Shown here: piece after piece, positions 51,301 to 63,096 of the stretch
Layout: each line of letters begins with the position of its first letter
Numbering within the stretch: the stretch's first letter is position 1
Assembly: GCA_034336665.1 (NCBI GenBank)
Contig: CM067568.1
Coordinates: forward strand, 42,326,770-42,390,769
Direction: 5' to 3'
Length of the DNA stretch: 64,000 nucleotides
DNA from: Luscinia megarhynchos
Taxonomy: Eukaryota; Chordata; Aves; Passeriformes; Turdidae
Notes under the pieces: model-generated
Databases searched by the model: none
Seen by the model: the letters and a program-made list of their open reading frames with translations, nothing else
Told to the model about the DNA's origin: nothing
Position numbers and translations under genes: made by a program

Positions 51301-53560
51301 AACCTTTATAATTCACACTTTACAGGCCATATTTGATGATCTGATAAGTTTCTAAACAGGCTATTGCTTATAATGAACAGTATAGCCTGCATAAAAGTTA
51401 ATTATGACAGAAACACCTTACACTCCTTGATTTTTCCACCTGTGTTTTGACTTCTCCCCTTTAAGCAATGGTCAAGGCATCCAATCCAACACTGCTTATT
51501 ACATTTGGGACATTCTATCAATCATTTCAGGATAAAAATGGTACATTTGTAAAAAATATCAGGCTATAGATAATGTTAACCAGTACAACCTAAACCCTGT
51601 GATCTGTTTTACCAGTTAATGATGTTGTACTCTTGGTCTGCTTATACTCTGAAGCTGGTAAATTGACAAGTTGCCTCTGACAATTTTTTCCCTGTATTAA
51701 AGTACAGGATCTTTGTTAAGAAGAATTATCTTTTCATTTCAAATAAGATATTTGTTTTGTCAAGACGTGTTTTGAACTCTCATGCTGATTTAAGCCTCTC
51801 ATTAAAAGCTGACAAAGACATAAGTCCTCTTGATAATGCAAGAAGCAAGGAAAATGAATACACAACAAAAAGTGAGGTGCTATAATACCTTAAGCATCTT
51901 CATAGGCTTCACTTCTGGTGAAGAGTAGTTACAAATGAATAAAGTCTGATAGTAGTTTTAAAATGTGTGTTAAGCAGATAATATCTGCCAAGTATTTTTT
52001 TTGTAATCCCACCAAAGAAATGAAAAATTATATAGACTATTGAGAATGAACTTTCCTGTTTGAAGGTTCCTGTTCTGAAAGAACTCTTTTCAGGTTTTCA
52101 TTACAAGGTATACTTTTAGGACTTTGTGAATAAAACAAATCCAGTCACTTAGTTTGAGAAAAAATACAATTTGCCCTTTGCTGACTTTTAAGATGATTAA
52201 ATTACCTTTGGGATTTAAAGACTCAAGAAGCTAGGAGTTTTTAGATGGAAAGTTCAAGGAAGTTTTGTTCCATATAGAGACAACAATAAAGAGAAAATGA
52301 AGTTCTATTCCTTGGACATGAAAAGAGGAAGAAGTAGTTTCCTCTCATCTACTACAAAAATAAGAAAACTGATTTTTTCCAGTTATCACAAAGTAGAAAA
52401 TTCCCACGAGAAACCAACTTATTTGGTTTGGGTGAAATCATAGAAGTTTCATCACTGACTTATTAGAAACAGGATTCAAGTCTAGTAAGAAAAAAGCAAC
52501 TTTCCTATAGAAGTACTTACAAAAATGTTTATAGTTTTTAGATCTGTATTAAATTAAATTAATGAAAACTGAACCAGTACAAGATTTTCTATCAGCAAAA
52601 GAACAGTTACTGGAGTATTTTTAGAATTGTTTGCAATTTTTGTTTGATTTAGTATTTATTTTTCCTCTGAAACACAAATCCAGACTGTGGAATTTTCATA
52701 TACTGGTGTAATGATTTAGAAATATATATCCATAACAAAACTCAAGAAATTTCTATAGATACATTCGTAACTATGTGTGTCTGAAAGACAACCAAACTTT
52801 CCTGCTTTTGGAAGAAGCACTTCTGGATTCATTTTTTCCCAAATTGCACATCAAGAATAGTCTAATTTACTTAAACGGGTTATTCTGTTTCTACAAAATA
52901 ATGTGAACACAAAGTATTCTCAGCATAACACATTTTCATTGTGCATGTTGTAAATAATGGAAGAGTCTTGGTGGATTTAAATGCATTGCTGTCCTCACAG
53001 GCATGATTCTGTGCAGGTCTCTTGATGCTGAACAACTCGGAGGAGGAGGCTGTTGTAACTTACAATACCTTTCAGCAGCCTTGATTTCAGCCCATGGCTC
53101 AAAGACTTGAAGCTATTTAAGCCATCTTTATCCTATTATCAATGTCTGATCTTAAGATCAGACATTTTTTTTTTAGTCCCAGTATTAGACACAGGCACTG
53201 TATACTTACACTGATGTAAAGTCTAATATAAACAGCATTCTGCTGATTTTGCAATGTCCTCAGATGAGGAAACTGTACTCCAGCTTGTGTTTTACCACAA
53301 CAGGATTGATGCATTTTATACAAATGCACAGGCAGAAGTCATAGTATTAAATTAGCACAAATTTTAATCTATCTGAGCTCAGACTAAAAAAAAAAAAAAT
53401 CAGAAAATTGCATTTTGAATACTTCTTTCACATTCTTCTAGTAATATGTTGAAGAACCCATGGCAAATAACTTTCAAGGAGAATGCAGTTAGTCTATGTT
53501 TTACGAGGAAAAAAAAGAAAAAGAATAGCAACAGAAGTAATTTTCATATTACTTACCTAA
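48346..53560. other. Gene-free stretch
   Basis: No supported gene. Overlapping openings of 66-67 codons at 48592-48835 and 115-118 codons at 48884-49406 lie on opposite strands, which argues against either being real. A pyrimidine-rich run ending in TTTCACAG|GTGAAG at about 49251 resembles an acceptor fused to a weak donor, but the donor is poor. A 14-base A run lies at about 53386. Confidence 0.45.
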
Positions 53561-53564
53561 GTAT

Positions 53565-53650
53565 TATCATAGAAATATTTGCTTGTATCATTTAGATTGG
53601 AAAAGACCTTTGAGAACATTAAGTCCAAATTGTAAATTTCAACCATTAAG
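53565..53650 (-). mobile_element. CR1 LINE 3'-end fragment
   Basis: The order ATCATTTAGATTGGAAAAGA, CCTTTGAGAACATTAAGTCC and AAATTGTAAATTTCAACCAT follows the reverse complement of an avian CR1 3' end ('atcatttaggttggaaaagacctttaagatcattgagtccaacc'). It is minus-oriented, 5'-truncated and moderately diverged. No coding remnant is present. Confidence 0.8.
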
Positions 53651-56600
53651 AGACATAATTTTCAATAGGATAAAACAGGGTTTTTCTTTAACAGAAGCAT
53701 GAAGCATATTACAGTGCAAACTCTTAACATTAAAAAGTAAAAATTTTATTCAGTTTTAACTGTCATTCTTTTTTATTTTTATTAAAAAGCTCTGCTTAGA
53801 ATGTGTCTGCTCAAAGATTAATATATCTGTCAGTTGAACCAATACAGCGGTAACAAGCATAAGAAATTCAAGGTGGATTTATTGGGACAGTCAGAAAGTG
53901 AGAACCATCTTAAAATACTTTAAGAATGACAGTTATATGAGTTAAAGGATGGGGGGTTAGAGTAAAAAAAAGATTGAAATTGGCCCCGGGTAAAGACAGG
54001 AAAATGGAATCATAAATCATATAAGACAGCTGTGTTCTTTTATCCATGGATCCAGATGTTCCCACTAAATGTGTAACAACTCCAGAATTATTTTACAAGG
54101 AGGAAAGGAACTGTGAATATTCGATTTCTCTCTGTCTTAAACAAGACTAGCTGGGAATGTTTGATGCCAAGTAGTCTCTGAACAGAGCTCTTAAACACAG
54201 CTCCTAACCAATGTGCACTATGATATGATTTAAACAGCCAGTTCTAAAAGGCTAAAGCTATACTGGGATCTTTTTGAAAACAGTGACTAGAATCAAATCT
54301 ATGGTTGAAGCATCTGGGTAATATGAGGCTAGGTACCCTCACAGACTAGGAGTTTCTAAATGTTAGCCAGTATCACGGGATGATGGAGGCCTGCTAGAAT
54401 TATAATCAGTTTCACACTGCAGTTGGAAGTAGATGAATGTTAGATGGTGAGAAAATGAAATTATAAGTCACTTCAGATATGTTTTGAAACAGCATCTCGA
54501 GACAGACCATGACAAAGCTATTTAAATATCTTCCAAATGGAAATTGATTTTCCTCTCTCCTCTCTGCCTCATCCTTAAAATGCAATAGCTGATCATAAAC
54601 CAGCTTATATTTTCAAGTAAAATCGAGAAGAAAAAGTTTCTTCACGCTTCTAAATGTTTCTTTATCATACAAGAGTAAAATGGAATAATATTTTTTTTCT
54701 TTTTGTTAGTTTCCTTCACCAAGAGAGTTTTGAAACTTTAAGGGTAATACCTATAGATATTTCATAGTTATCTAAAAAGATACTTTATGCTGATAATAAA
54801 AACCAGCACACTATTAGGTTTTATTAGATTATTTCTATAATTACACCTTTGTAACTGAAGATTGCTATTGGGTGATTATCACAGCATTGTTGTCAGAAGA
54901 GGGGAGAAGAAGATGAGTTTCCATTAAATAATCAAGGATAAGAATGTTCTGAAAGTACATATGTAATACTTTCTTTTCAGTTTGATCTATAGGGACCTGC
55001 ACAACTATTTTCAGTTTAGCTCAATGCAAGAAACACAGAGAAAAATAAAAGGCAGATATATCTACTTCTGGATTTAGATGGTGCTGTTGAGAACACAGAG
55101 ATAAATATGTACATCCTCATTTAAAGCACCATGAAGTTTATTTGGATTGAAGAAATTAAGGCTCTAAGTTAAAAATTACATGCCATTTCTAGTGCTACCT
55201 TCCACATAAACCTCAGTCCCTGTAAACTTGTGGGAACTTCTCTTCAGTTTGTTTTCTGTAGTTCAGAGCATGATAATATTGAGAGTGATATTTTGTCTCT
55301 GTGAAGGCTTTCTGCATCTTTGCATAAAAGCAGCCACTTCAAGGCAGGAGAGATTTTTGCAAGATGTATTATGGATTGAGACATAGACATTTTAAAAAAA
55401 ATGCTAGATGATACTGTGTCCTTCATGTGGTTCTTTAGCTTCGTTTTTCTATTTTTTTAATAAAAATAATAGTTTCTCAATTTGACAGGTCTGTTATAAA
55501 GCATACTGAATTTTGTGTCGCTATGTAAATGTGGTTAGAAAGATTTTTTTTTTTAAACAACGTTATTCTTTCTCTTTTGTATGTTTTCCCATCAAAATTT
55601 TTAATAGGGAAATGAGCTGGAAAAAAATTGTGACTACCTTTTAAAGATAAATTATGAATAAAAGTCCTTAAAGTCCCACAGGCCTCCTGAAGTATTTGAA
55701 AAGCCTGTTTTCTTTCTGACAGACCTATTTAAATATACACCAGCTTTGAGAGATCAGTGGAACAAGTGCTGTTAGGAGATTTTTCCAAAAGGCTGAGACA
55801 AACATGGTTGTTTTTTGGACTATGATGACATCAAGAACATGAGAAACTTGTAAATTTCAAAAATTTAATTAGATGTAAGGCTATTTCTTTTTCAGCTATG
55901 AAAACATCAAGACTTTATATGCCTATTGTTAAGAAAACACTGGCTAGAGGGAGCTGCTGTAGCAGTCTAAAACGAGTCCATATTTTATCCTTTGGTTTAG
56001 GTGGTGAGTACTTTTGAATTCTCATATGTTTTTAAAATTGCACAAATTTAAAAATTCCCCAGTTTTTATATTGTATTCCATTATTATATGCAAAGGACAT
56101 AAAATCCATAATTTTCAATCTTTACTCACTTTGTTATCTTTTCAAGGTGTATTAAAATTATCAGTGGTTCCTTGATGTCTCTTACAAGATTTTGGATCAC
56201 TCTTCGAGCACAAAGCCAGGTACATGGCAATTAGAAATGTTTGTGAGCTACTTCCAAAGGCTGAGGAAACCTGCTTGCAGTTTAAAGTGAGTAGCAGTGT
56301 GATAAATACTTTTCTTAAAAATAGAAAATGCACAATATAAAGTACAAGAACAATATACTGTGGGAGGAGGGAATCAGATGTACGAGGAATTTCTAAATAG
56401 TTTTATAAATCTGTTCAACATAAGAAAAGGTTTATTTAACTTTAAAAGGGATATAGAGAAAATCTAAGACAGATTTTAAATCCTGTGAATGGTGACCTGG
56501 ACACCAAATTTTGTAGTCGAGAAAAATATAGTATAGCAATCCTAATATAACTAGGAAAAAAGAGAAATCAAACTGGAATATTGCTGCATGTAAATTCTCT

Positions 56601-56772
56601 TTAATCTGGACATATGAAAATAACATTAAAATAAGATGAAACAAAGAGGAAGTGGCTCAAAGCACTATATTGGGTGAAGAAGCTACTTGTGCCATTGCCT
56701 CTCATCAGTTAGACAATTGAAGAAAGCATCCCAACACATATTCAACCAGATATGGAAGAAGCAGGTTGACCC
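53651..56772. other. Gene-free AT-rich DNA
   Basis: No gene is supported. The only notable features are short A and T runs and a few chance openings of 60-70 codons. Confidence 0.5.
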
Positions 56773-56865
56773 ACAGAACTACAGAATCATTAAGGCTGGA
56801 AACAATCTTAAAGATCATAAATTCCAGCTGTCCACCTAGCACCACAACCACCATGTTCTCCCTAC
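56773..56865 (-). mobile_element. CR1 LINE 3'-end fragment
   Basis: ACAGAATCATTAAGGCTGGA, then AACAATCTTAAAGATCATAA, then CACCTAGCACCACAACCACC and ATGTTC matches the reverse complement of an avian CR1 3' end, including the downstream 'agcaccaccatgttc' part. It is minus-oriented and 5'-truncated. A T-rich low-complexity tract (TTTTTTTTTGGG then T runs) follows at about 56875-56906. Confidence 0.8.
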
Positions 56866-56906
56866 ATCATCTGTTGTTTTTTTTTGGGTTTTTTTTGTTT
56901 TTTTTT

Positions 56907-58027
56907 CATTTGGTTAAGTTTTCAGGCTTCGATGTTAGTGTTCTGAGTTTCATTCTGAACATTTTCTTTATACCTTGAACATAAAGTGACCTTAAGGACC
57001 TTCCTAACATCACAAATTTCACTACAGATTCTGGACTTTATCTTTACACTCTGAAGGATTCAGCATGAACATGGTTAAAGTCTTCAGAAAATCTAGAATC
57101 AAATTTTTGTTCCATCTCCTACACATGGCTTTGAATTTGTGGGACATATGGCGAATTTTCCCTTTTTCAACACTTTAATGACTTATTTTACTGATAAACA
57201 AAAGGAAAAATGATTTTTTGCCTTTAGATAGATAGAAGCTGAAAATGAACTAAATAGCTATGTTTGGTATTCTACAGAATATCAGAATTGTGACTGGCCA
57301 CCCCATAGAAAAATGTCAGAGTTTTAAAAGCAACAAATTACTATTTTACCTCTCTTAACATCATAAAAATTAATGAAACCTGGTTGACAAGAGCTGAGAA
57401 AGAGCTTGGATGAAAAAATGAACATATAAGAATACTTAAGAATTCTATTAATCCCTTTATAAAGGAATCAAATGATGTGTTTTTGCTTCAGAATTTCTGA
57501 TAAACTCTTACCAACTTTTTGGTAATGAAAAGTGCCAATCCTAATAGGGCAAAAAAGCTTGGTTAGAATAAAATAATCTTCTTTGGCAAATAAGCCATCT
57601 TTTTTTCCTGTTCATGGAATATGCCAGGCTGTATTGGGAGCCTTCAGAGAATTAGAAAAAATAATTTTAATTCTTTGTTTCCATAAGTATCTTACCTGTT
57701 CTTAGGAGGATCAAGGCACTCAGGTTTTCTGAGACTTCCAGCCTAATTCTATTGCAGCATCCTCAGTTTCATTAAGAAAGAAAAATAGTTGGCAAAAAAT
57801 GAGAATACAAAGCACTAATGTTTTTTTCTTACCCTTGGATTTCATTCAATAAATTTATTTTCCTCAAGCAAGGACCAGGTGTTGAGACCCATTTTATTAG
57901 CCTTTTCATGCAAATGCAGGGTGTTTCTGACCCTGCTGTATATAATTGGAAAGCTGAGTAATTACATGTTCTATAATTATGTGTTTAGTTCTTTGGAAAT
58001 GGACTCAGGCAACAGCTTTCAGCCAGG
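56907..58027. other. Gene-free AT-rich DNA
   Basis: Nothing identifiable is seen. The stretch has no domain-like open frame and no recognisable transposon end. Confidence 0.45.
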
Positions 58028-58110
58028 AAAAAAAAACCAGAAAACCAAAAACCCCAAAAAAATCTGAAACCAAAACAAACAGAAACCAAAACACACACAC
58101 AAAACCCAAA
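58028..58110 (+). repeat. A/C-rich low-complexity tract
   Basis: A purely A/C-dominated tract with AAAAAAAAACC, AAAACC, AACCCC and a short (CA)n run (ACACACACAC at about 58091). Its composition is complementary to the G/T-rich tract at 58574-58672 on the same strand. Confidence 0.85.
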
Positions 58111-58573
58111 TAATGTTCTGTTTCTTTGCTTATATTTTATAAATATGTTTTTTATTTATGATTCTACTATACATGAAACCTTTATCTACTTTTTTTTCTG
58201 CTTTCTCTATTGTTTACAAATGTTTTAGAGTATGGTTTTAAAAGAAAAACCATAAAAAACAAAATTATGTTCTGCTGGCTACGAAACATTTTTTATTTTT
58301 TCCAATCTCCTTTTCCCCCTCCAGCCCTTAACTGATTATTGTGTTACTAACCTATTCCACCTTTTTGTTTGCTTTAGAGCTACCTGTTAAAACATAGGAA
58401 AATAATTTTAAGTTAAAGTCCTGGAAAGACATAAAATTATGTTCTTAGGGAAGACAGCATTATCTAAAGAAAAATACAAAAGAAATGTGGAGACAAAAGA
58501 TGTAGGAAAATTGAGCAAAGTCATATAGCTATGCAAAAGAAGACAATTTTTGAAATTAAATATATGGGAAAAT

Positions 58574-58630
58574 TTGGTTTTGGGGGGGTGGTTTGGGGGG
58601 CGGGGGGTGGGTTTTTTTTTTTTTTGTTTG

Positions 58631-58661
<31 letters not shown>

Positions 58662-58672
58662 TGGTTTTTTTG
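58574..58672 (+). repeat. G-quadruplex-like run plus T and GTTTT repeats
   Basis: G runs of 7 (58582-58588), 6 (58595-58600), 6 (58602-58607) and 3 (58609-58611) bases are separated by loops of six, one and one bases. This meets the usual four-run definition of an intramolecular G-quadruplex. It continues into about 14 T, then about five GTTTT units and further T runs with GG interruptions. The reading frame across it gives a G-rich then F/V/L-rich peptide that is an artefact of the repeat. Confidence 0.85.
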
Positions 58673-60239
58673 TGGTCCCTAATGGAAATTATTTCAGCAG
58701 TGGAACTGTTAGATTTCAGGCTTTTTTAGCAGTTTAGGAAATTTAGAAAATTTCATTTACATATAATAGTTCTTCCTTCCATCTCAACATCTCCAGTCAT
58801 GATATGCAAAGAAGAAATGAATCATGTGGATTTTCTTGTGCCTTGAAATCTTAGGCTCTCCTTTAGGGAAGAACAGAATTGTGTGCCACAACACCAACTA
58901 ATAGTGTGCACTCAGGAAGTGAGAAGACAGAGATAATCAGATCAGTTATGAGTATAATAGGATGCAAAGAGAATTTAAATAAATTTTTCACTGCAAGCAC
59001 ATAGAACACTCCTCTTTTCCACTTGCTTGAATATGTGGGGCCAATAGCATTGCATGAACACTGGATGGACATTCTTCTTCACATGTATCAGGTGCCAGAA
59101 CAGATGTTTGAAATCTCACTGTACTGCCTAATGTGAAATGCTGAGCAGAGCACATCATCAAGTACTAGGCAACTATGTAGGGACCATATTTCTTTCATAG
59201 TTACAGTGAAAATTTTAGAAGCTATTGTAGAAAGAATTCCAACAATTTACAAGGTGATCTTATTATTGGACTCCATCTTTTCCTGTACTGTTACTTCACT
59301 GACCCGAGGCAAGTTTTCAGAATTACCATGCTGGGAAAAGGTTAATTGTCTGTTTAGATACTGAATGGAAAAAGAATGTTTAATTCTACAGTTGCATCAT
59401 TCATGATAAATATTCTAAATCAGGGAGTTCTGGGATTTCATTTGTCTGGGGCTTAGTACAATAGTTCCCGTGATTGTGCTCTTGAAGAGTTATGAATTGA
59501 TGAATAAATGAATAAATATCTATGTTTCAGGCAGAGGCATGGAATTCTTTTTATACACCTAAATGTGCTATATAGTATTTTATATAGAGAGAATTTTTTC
59601 CTAATGGCAGGTAACAATAGTTTTAAAATAGGAAGATTCATGATTCTTAAGGGTTTTATTCTATTGTGTAATTGCAAATACCACCAAAATATAATATCAA
59701 TCCATCATTCTTGTATTAAAATAAAGTTAATAAATTTTTTTTTAATTGTTTCTCATCAACAATTGTTTCTCTGCTTGATTGAATAGAGGAAAAAATATAA
59801 GAATGAAAGAAGTAATTCAGCAAAAGCAGACAAAACAAATTGGAATAATTTGTGAGATGATGAAAGTGAGAGAAATAATAATTAGTGTATATAATGAGTC
59901 CCTGTGTTTTTTCTCAGTTATGACAATATGTTTAAAGTGTTTCCTATTCCTGTGGTGTGTTTACTAAATTAGACATACTTGAGAATCCAGAACCACCTGC
60001 AAATGAAGCCTGCTGATGTTGCAGCTTTCAAATGTACTTTTGAATACTCTCACAGCTGCACTGCACAGCACCAAAGCAGGGGATGTTATTCCTTTGGCAA
60101 CAGGAGCTGGTACAGCAGAGGAAATTTGGGATGATTTTCTGTAGCTGCTCCAAACTTTCTGGTTCACATTCTCAGCCTTCCTTCCAGCTGCTTAGGGCAG
60201 TTAGAAGCTGCTGTAAAGTCAAACCTTCCATCTTGTTTG
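58673..60239. other. Gene-free stretch
   Basis: No gene is supported. Short openings at 59453-59677 (minus) and 59508-59786 (plus) overlap on opposite strands. GC content begins to rise from about 60000. Confidence 0.45.
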
Positions 60240-60860
60240 TCAGAGACTGAATGTCAGCTTGCTGATGGAGACAGTGACTCAGGTCTGGACCTGGGGGGAG
60301 AAGAATACATTCACAGAGAGATCAGGCTTTGAACCTCCAAGGGTGCAGAGCACAGCCCCAGGCTGTCAGCTGCAGGCTTGCACAGACCCTCACACCACAG
60401 GCTGGGGGCATGGGAGGTTTTTGGGTGTGCAGTGAAGAAGGCTCTGGTTGGAGGCAGTGAACACCCATCCTCTGCTGTGCACTGGGAAAAGCTGGATCCA
60501 TTTGAAGGGCAGCAGAGTCATGGCCCATCACAGGCCTCCCACAGAGGGGTCTCCCAGACCCTGCACCAGAGCACCAACGTTGATGCAGCAGGTCCAAGGG
60601 ACAGGGTCGAACGGGACCCCTGCTAGGGAGGCACCTGGGTGCTCCCACCTGCCCCAAATGTGTATTAATCCATGGGGTTCTACATCTTTTGGAGCAGCAG
60701 AGGCAGCAGGCAGTGACAGACCCTCACCACCCAGAAGACCAGATGGAGGGGAAAAACAAGATGCTTTTGGGATTCCTGGAAGGGTGATATGTTTATACAT
60801 AACCCCTGTCATTCTCCCTCTGTGTCCTCAAACCCCCGTTCCCCATCCCACCCTAAATAA
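60240..60860. other. GC-rich island of unknown origin
   Basis: This is the most GC-rich stretch in the window, with long openings in several frames: 148 codons plus at 60448-60894, and 111 and 94 codons minus at 60322-60657 and 60528-60812. Multiple overlapping openings are expected when stop codons are rare in GC-rich DNA, so none is convincing. The plus translation is rich in P, S, H and G with no domain I recognise. Candidate explanations are part of an endogenous retroviral insertion linked to the LTR-like sequence just downstream, an unrecognised repeat, or a promoter-type island. CpG is not strikingly dense, which disfavours the last. Confidence 0.4.
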
Positions 60861-61219
60861 TTCTTTTTCTCTCTTTCTTGCCAATCACTGTTAGAGAACA
60901 AAATTATTCCCAATTTGCTTGAAGCTAAGGTAGGCAACTAGGTAGGGATAAACATAGACTTGAGTCACAGTTTCTAATTTTCATATCTTGATTTCTATTG
61001 TGCCTAGAGTGACCACTGAAGAAAGCATTTCTTTTCAGCTTTTCTTGTTCCCCAGCTATTTGTCATGCTCAGACTGGGGTTTCCAAACTTTTGAAGGAAG
61101 AAAGGAATAAATCCTTTCTCTCTCACAGTCTTAATTCATAGCTGCAAGCTGAGTACCTCTAGTTCAGAACATTAGTAGAATAATGACTTCTTCCTTATTC
61201 ATTTAATCCTATAAGAAGC

Positions 61220-61840
61220 ATGTTCTGTTAAAAAGAAAGCTGGGAGGTGGTTGGGTAGAGATTCTGAATGTGCAATGTACCAGCCTGCCTTCAGCCTGAG
61301 GTGCAGCAAACAGCAGCAGAAAGACCCATATTCCCTGGATATGACCCTGAATGGACCTTTATACAAACCTTATATGTCCCCATTTTATGTATTTATTGTT
61401 TTTTAACTTTCCCTTGAGACTTATATTTAAGTTAGTTGTTTTTTGCCATATTGCTGTTTAATCCTGTGAGGGATGGAAAAGGAAAACAGCTTGTAAGGTT
61501 TGTAATGACCTTGGAAACAGAAACAGCTGCCAAGGTCATGTTCAGCCTGTTGACTGAGTTCAGCAGGGAACTTGCTGGTTGACCAGTTTTACCCCTGCTA
61601 AAGGTATCAATCAGTGGAAATCCCAGAAAGAAAATGGGTTAGGCTTTCCCCCTTCAAAGATAAAGAAATATTTGTACATGCTTATATTTAAATCTATATG
61701 TAATGTGCATCACAAGGAATATCTGATAAGAAGTCATGCCTACTAAGGCTATAAAAGCTTGCACTTACATTCCTTAAAGTTCCATTAAAAGTTAACTTTT
61801 AATTCAGCTTTGATCTGAGAAGTTTTGTGGTACAGAGCAG
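61220..61840 (+). mobile_element. Probable solo LTR of an endogenous retrovirus
   Basis: The sequence shows LTR-like order: a long upstream region; a TATA box TATAAAAG at 61750-61757; an ATTAAA polyadenylation signal at 61784-61789 inside CCATTAAAAG; then G/T-rich sequence (GAAGTTTTGTGGTACAGAGC). A 14-base perfect palindrome, AAAAGTTAACTTTT, sits at 61787-61800. The spacing from TATA to poly-A signal (34 bases) suits a short R region. The edges are approximate: TG at 61222 and an end near 61835 are guesses, and I could not establish a clean target-site duplication. No gag, pol or env remnant is recognisable, so a solo LTR is the simplest reading. A fortuitous TATA/poly-A pair cannot be excluded. 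Confidence 0.4.
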
Positions 61841-63096
61841 TAAGGTTATTTCACTAATCCAGAGACTGACAGCACAAAAGAATCTGGAAAAATGCTTTAC
61901 AAAATGGTCCTGTGGGGATTCTTTCTGTCTCTGCAATCAAATTTGCTCATGGTTTTTAGAGGCAAATCATGACACTCCCACACCCACCCCTTTCACACTG
62001 TGAGCCTTGAAATTTAATTGATAGTCAGTGTTCTTTCTGATTGGTCATGAATAATAAAACACTTGCAATTAGAATGCAAATTCTTATTCTGTTGATGATG
62101 AAAGAACCAAGGTAGAATCCAGTTTATCCTTGTTTTATTTGGACTGTAGTTAAAAAATATATATATGAGAGAAAAAGGAAGATGAGGTATCTATAAGAAA
62201 ATTCTTTTTTAAAAAGTCAAGGAATTTTCTTTTCTAGATATATTTTGTATTCATGAATAATTCCAAGCTATATTTTTCAATCTTCTCAACATGGTTCAGC
62301 TGTGGACTATAAGGGAAGCAAAAGTGAAATATACATTTTTTTGGAGAGGGTTTACAAATTTCTTGTTTAGAGAACGAAATCAGTCCAGGCAACAGTCTTT
62401 ATTTAGTACCTCACAATGATTGTGAACAAAAGGACAAGTGTAGACAGTGGAAAGAGTAGCAGAAAAAGTCTATTTTCAACCTTTTCACTTTTGTGGCTCT
62501 TGGATCATTTGCATCTTGGGGATCTCTGTGATCTTTATGTCATTTCTTCACCCCCATGGCTAGGTCGTGACCTAACTCCAGGTGTAGAACTTGGATTTAA
62601 TAGTGTTCAAACTCAGATGAGATTTTTTTTTCTCCAGAATGAAATTTCTTTCTACAATTTCAAGAAAAGTCATGGAAATAACAACTACCTGCTACCCTGA
62701 TTAGTTGCTTGGTCCTTGCTATTAGTTGCTATGGCTAGAGCATAATTAAGCAGATTAAAGGAAGGAGTGTCTTTGAAGGGTTTAAAACTGCTGCTGTTAG
62801 CCCTGTTAGAGCTCTGGCAGGTGAACTATACAAAAGTAGTAGCTATATGCTCATGGTTGTGTTTCCTTTAAGTATTTTTCTTACATGATTGTGGAGTTTG
62901 CATTCAGCTTCATGCAGGCTAAACTAACTCTTTCCTTCTTTACAAAATAAAAGTAATATTTTTATATATTTTTTTATAAAAATTGAACTCAAAAATATCA
63001 TATTATTTGAAATTTTAAAATTTATTCAATAAAATACATGTTACAAAAAATAAACCATTTTGATACCACTCTGATCAATACATCCCAGCCCCTTAC
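61841..63096. other. Gene-free AT-rich stretch
   Basis: The 94-codon opening at 62416-62700 plus has no recognisable motif. An AT microsatellite-like fragment (ATATATATATATGAGAG) lies at about 62157. Minus-strand AATAAA (TTTATT at 63021-63026) lies just downstream of the exon-like block at 63097-63601. Confidence 0.4.

Noticed and set aside
58531..58737. Open frame with a glycine-rich then phenylalanine/leucine-rich peptide resembling a membrane segment
   Set aside because: It is produced by the G runs and T/GTTTT repeats.
60595..60625. GGGTCGAACGGGACCC resembling a tRNA T-arm
   Set aside because: No acceptor stem, D-arm or anticodon arm can be placed upstream at tRNA spacing.
60448..60894. 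148-codon open frame in the GC-rich island
   Set aside because: Overlaps 111- and 94-codon openings on the minus strand. GC-rich composition explains the lack of stops, and the peptide is low-information P/S/H-rich sequence.
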